From Zeimonas sp044507525 (lineage in GTDB: Bacteria; Pseudomonadota; Gammaproteobacteria; Burkholderiales; Burkholderiaceae_E), in the NCBI GenBank assembly GCA_044507525.1, contig JBIQJM010000009.1:1-64000 (forward strand): DNA of 64,000 nt, given 5' to 3'. Shown in pieces: positions 61,522-64,000 of this stretch. A model generated the notes under the pieces. That model made no database searches and was not told where the DNA came from. It saw only the letters and a list, made by a program, of their open reading frames with translations. Each line of letters starts with the position of its first letter. Within the stretch, counting starts at the first letter, position 1. Made by a program: the position numbers and the translations under genes.

Positions 61522-62172
61522 ATGAACGCGCTGGCGATGCAGTGGCTGGCGCTGCTGCCCGAGGCCGTGCGCGATCACCTGCCCTCGCTCGCCCTCGCGG
61601 CGGCGCTCGCGTGGGGTGCCGGCCTTCGCCTGTACCTGGTGATCTTCGTCTTCGGCCTGCTCGGCCGGCTGGGCTGGTGGCCGCTGCCGGAGAACCTCGA
61701 GGTGCTCGCGCACCCGGTCGTGCTCGCCGCCTCGGGCTTCATGTCGGTGGTCGAGCTCGCTGCCGACAAGATCGCGTTCGTCGACAGTGCGTGGGACGCG
61801 GTGAACACCTTTCTGCGGATTCCGGCCGGCGCTGCGCTCGCCGCGGGCGTGTTCGGCGATTCCGGTGCGGCATGGACGCTCGCCGCGGCGCTGCTCGGCG
61901 GCACGCTCACCGCGACGACGCATTTCGCGAAATCGGGGACGCGCGCTGCGGTGAACACCTCGCCCGAGCCCTTCTCGAACGTCGCGCTGTCGCTCGGCGA
62001 GGACGCGGGCGTGCTCGCCGGGCTATGGCTCGCCATCGCGCACCCGGTCGTGTTCCTCGTCGCGCTGCTCGTGTTCCTGGTCGGGGCCGTGGTGCTGCTG
62101 CGCGCGATCGCGCGCGGCCTGCGGCGCCTGTTCGGCGGCGAACGCACGCCTTCGTCGGCGCTCGATCGCTGA
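61522..62172 (+). CDS. DUF4126 membrane protein
   Basis: The 216-residue protein has about four to five hydrophobic segments (24-45, 65-90, 105-130, 170-200) and the conserved DUF4126 cores GLRLYLVIFVFGLLGRLGWW, VELAADKIAFVDSAWDAVNTFLRIPAGA and TTHFAKSGTRAAVNTSPEPFSNVALSLGED. The family is found widely in proteobacteria; function is unknown. It could be a small permease. It is convergent with the PII gene with a 103-base gap. Confidence 0.85.
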   Translation: MNALAMQWLALLPEAVRDHLPSLALAAALAWGAGLRLYLVIFVFGLLGRLGWWPLPENLEVLAHPVVLAASGFMSVVELAADKIAFVDSAWDAVNTFLRIPAGAALAAGVFGDSGAAWTLAAALLGGTLTATTHFAKSGTRAAVNTSPEPFSNVALSLGEDAGVLAGLWLAIAHPVVFLVALLVFLVGAVVLLRAIARGLRRLFGGERTPSSALDR

Positions 62173-62275
62173 AGCCGGCGCTCGAAGGCCGACGTCGGGA
62201 GCCACGGAAGCTGCAGGGAGCGGGAGGAAGCGGCGGCGGGTGATCGGCCGCGCAAGCGGGCTGCTGCCCGCGGCG

Positions 62276-62614
62276 TCAGACGGCGGCTTCGCCGGTCTCG
62301 CCGGTGCGGATGCGCACGACCTGCTCGACCTCGGAGACGAAGATCTTGCCGTCGCCGATGCGACCGGTGCGCGCCGCACGCACGACGGCGTCGATGACGG
62401 CTTCGACGACGTTGTCGGCCGCGATGACCTCGACCTTCACCTTCGGCAGGAAGTCGACGACGTACTCGGCACCCCGATACAGCTCGGTGTGCCCCTTCTG
62501 GCGGCCGAAGCCCTTCACCTCGGTCACGGTCAGACCCGTCACACCGACCTCGGCGAGCGCCTCGCGCACTTCGTCGAGCTTGAACGGTTTGATGATCGCC
62601 GTAATCTTCTTCAT
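62276..62614 (-). CDS. glnB: Nitrogen regulatory protein P-II
   Basis: The 112-residue PII protein has the T-loop GRQKGHTELYRGAEYVVDFLPK with uridylylation site Tyr51, the first signature above and the second signature TGRIGDGKIFVSEVEQVVRIRTGETGEAAV at 83-112. It signals glutamine/2-oxoglutarate status by binding to GlnD, GlnE, NtrB and, in some, NadE or AmtB. GlnB versus GlnK cannot be settled from sequence alone; no amtB follows. In Burkholderiales a PII gene often sits beside nadE, as here. The ribosome site is GGAG five bases from the ATG. Confidence 0.95.
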   Translation of the reverse strand: MKKITAIIKPFKLDEVREALAEVGVTGLTVTEVKGFGRQKGHTELYRGAEYVVDFLPKVKVEVIAADNVVEAVIDAVVRAARTGRIGDGKIFVSEVEQVVRIRTGETGEAAV

Positions 62615-62705
62615 GTTGGCTCCGAAGCTGCCCGTCGGTTCCCCGTTGTTTCCGGCTCTGTATGCGACGGCGTTGGCAAAGGGTGAATCCTACCCGAGAC
62701 GACCC

Positions 62706-64000
62706 TCAGTCGCGAAAGGCCGACGTGACCGGATAGCGCCAGTCGCGGCCGAACGCACGATGCGTGACGCGCACGCCCAGCGGCGCCTGCCGGCGCTTGT
62801 ACTCGGCGGCGCGGATCATCCGCGTGACCCGACGCACGGTTTCCTCGTCGGGCCCGGTGGCCACGATCTCCTCGACGCTGCGATCGAGCTCGACGTACTG
62901 CTCGACGATGGAATCGAGCACTTCGTAGGGCGGCAGCGAATCCTGGTCGGTCTGCCCCGCCTTGAGTTCGGCCGACGGCGGGCGCGTGATGATCCGCCGG
63001 GGAATCACCTCGCCCCGCGTGTTGCGCCAGTTCGAGAGCCGCCAGACCATCGTCTTGGCGACGTCCTTGATCACCGCGAAGCCGCCGGCCATGTCGCCGT
63101 ACAGCGTGCTGTAGCCGACCGCCAGCTCGCTCTTGTTGCCGGTGGTGAGCACCAGCGAGCCGGTGCGGTTCGACAGCGCCATCAGCAGCACTGCACGGAT
63201 GCGCGCCTGGATGTTCTCCTGCGTCGTGTCCGGCGGCCCCGGCAGGTGCGCCGCCAGCGCCGCGTCGAAAGCGTCGAAGCACCCCGCGATCGGGATCTCG
63301 TCGTAGCGCACGCCCACGCGCGTCGCCATGTCGCGGGCATCGGCGAGCGAGATGTCGGCGGTGTACTGCGACGGCATCATCACCGCGCGCACGCGTGCGG
63401 CGCCGAGCGCGTCGACGGCGATCGCGAGCGTGAGCGCCGAATCGACCCCGCCCGACAGGCCCAGGAGCACGCCCGGAAAGCCGTTCTTGCCGATGTAGTC
63501 GCGAACGCCGAGGACGAGCGCCCCGTAGAGCGTCTCCTCCGGAGACTGCTCGGGCGGCGTCGGCCCGACGGCGAAGGCGGCGGGCGTCCCCGGCGCCAGT
63601 TCGGCGACGAAGAGCGCCTCCTCGAAGGCGGGCGCCTGTGCCGCGAGCACGCCGTCGGCGTTCAACGCGAACGACAGCCCGTCGAAGACGAGCTCGTCCT
63701 GGCCGCCGACGAGGTTCGCCGCGAACAGCGGCACGCCGAGCTTGGAGACGTTGACGCGGGCGACGTCCAGGCGCAGGTGCTGCTTGTCGGTTTCGTAGGG
63801 AGAGGCGTTGAGCGCGAGCAGCACCTGCGCGCCCGCCGCGACCGCACGCCGCGGCGCCTGCGCGGCCCAGTAGTCTTCGCAGACGAGCACGCCGAAGCGC
63901 ACGCCGTCGACTTCGAAGACGAGCGGCTCGTCGCCGGTCGCGAAATAGCGCTCGTCGTCGAAGACGCGGTAGTTGGGCAGCTCGTGCTTGTGGTACTCGG
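62706..64000 (-). CDS. nadE: Glutamine-dependent NAD+ synthetase (5' end outside window)
   Basis: The minus-strand frame is open to the right edge. An N-terminal nitrilase-type glutaminase domain is seen from HELPNYRVFDDERYF (family core) through VLVCEDYW (catalytic Cys within VCEDYW) and NASPYETDK. The C-terminal NAD synthetase domain has GVLLGLSGGVDSALTLAIA (PP-loop, SGGVDS), MPSQYTADISLADARDMA, TGNKSELAVGYSTLYGDMAGGFAVIKDVAKTMVWRL and LPPYEVLDSIVEQYVE. It amidates nicotinic acid adenine dinucleotide using glutamine. At least 431 residues are visible; about 100 N-terminal residues are missing. The PII gene follows with a 91-base gap. Confidence 0.96.
   Translation of the reverse strand, partial: EYHKHELPNYRVFDDERYFATGDEPLVFEVDGVRFGVLVCEDYWAAQAPRRAVAAGAQVLLALNASPYETDKQHLRLDVARVNVSKLGVPLFAANLVGGQDELVFDGLSFALNADGVLAAQAPAFEEALFVAELAPGTPAAFAVGPTPPEQSPEETLYGALVLGVRDYIGKNGFPGVLLGLSGGVDSALTLAIAVDALGAARVRAVMMPSQYTADISLADARDMATRVGVRYDEIPIAGCFDAFDAALAAHLPGPPDTTQENIQARIRAVLLMALSNRTGSLVLTTGNKSELAVGYSTLYGDMAGGFAVIKDVAKTMVWRLSNWRNTRGEVIPRRIITRPPSAELKAGQTDQDSLPPYEVLDSIVEQYVELDRSVEEIVATGPDEETVRRVTRMIRAAEYKRRQAPLGVRVTHRAFGRDWRYPVTSAFRD
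63995..64000. other. Right window edge truncates nadE
   Basis: The nadE reading frame continues past base 64000, so its start codon and promoter are not visible. Confidence 0.9.

Noticed and set aside
62220..62275. GCGGGC-TGCT-GCCCGC hairpin between DUF4126 and PII genes
   Set aside because: A short stem with no U-run; common by chance at this GC content. A bidirectional terminator is not supported.

Overview
The window is high-GC DNA (roughly 68-70% by eye) from a betaproteobacterium, most likely Burkholderiales. The evidence is gene order: tRNA-Val/thrS/infC/rpmI/rplT/pheS/pheT/ihfA/merR, and trxB//crp-fnr/ftsK/lolA/MFS/rarA/serS/tRNA-Ser with a DUF1631 gene beside it. No insertion sequence, phage gene, integrase or CRISPR array is visible.

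Region 1 (about 1-32.4 kb) is a large extracellular or surface polysaccharide locus. It encodes a secreted beta-helix protein, a Wzy/WaaL-type polymerase or ligase, a Wzx-type flippase, a polyprenyl-phosphate sugar-1-phosphate transferase, a CpsD-like P-loop ATPase and seven glycosyltransferases: three of GT2 type, three GT-B type and one DXD-type. Two asparagine-synthase-family proteins, a FemAB/GNAT-like acyltransferase, a polysaccharide-deacetylase-like protein, a GMC oxidoreductase, an alpha/alpha-barrel protein and a nucleotidyltransferase-like protein accompany them. Sugar-nucleotide genes (a WbpA-like UDP-sugar dehydrogenase, a WbpD-like acetyltransferase, a Gfo/Idh oxidoreductase and a WbpE-like aminotransferase) match the known steps to a UDP-2,3-diacetamido-2,3-dideoxy-hexuronic acid. 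A second aminotransferase, an SDR epimerase and a PglD-like acetyltransferase suggest a second amino sugar. No Wza exporter or Wzc chain-length protein is seen; they may lie left of the window.

Region 2 (32.4-40.4 kb, minus strand) is the translation block tRNA-Val, thrS, infC, rpmI, rplT, pheS, pheT, ihfA and a MerR-type regulator. infC appears to start at AUC, and IhfA carries an unusually long N-terminal extension.

Region 3 (40.4-48.3 kb) is transport: a divergent iron-type ABC permease and ATPase pair around a 40-bp promoter region, then livK-livH-livM-livG-livF for branched-chain amino acids. livK is separated from livH by a strong intrinsic terminator and is preceded by a promoter with a 12-bp palindrome.

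Region 4 (48.3-64 kb) holds a DUF1631 protein, tRNA-Ser(CGA), serS, rarA, an MFS transporter, lolA, ftsK, a Crp/Fnr regulator, trxB, an Smr-domain gene, a MobA/MocA-like nucleotidyltransferase, a DUF4126 membrane protein, a PII protein, and nadE running off the right edge.

The most unusual material is in the polysaccharide locus: an asparagine-synthase paralogue whose glutaminase site is lost next to an intact one, a sugar transferase whose usual membrane N-terminus is replaced by a degenerate GGDEF-like domain, and a GMC oxidoreductase embedded among glycosyltransferases.
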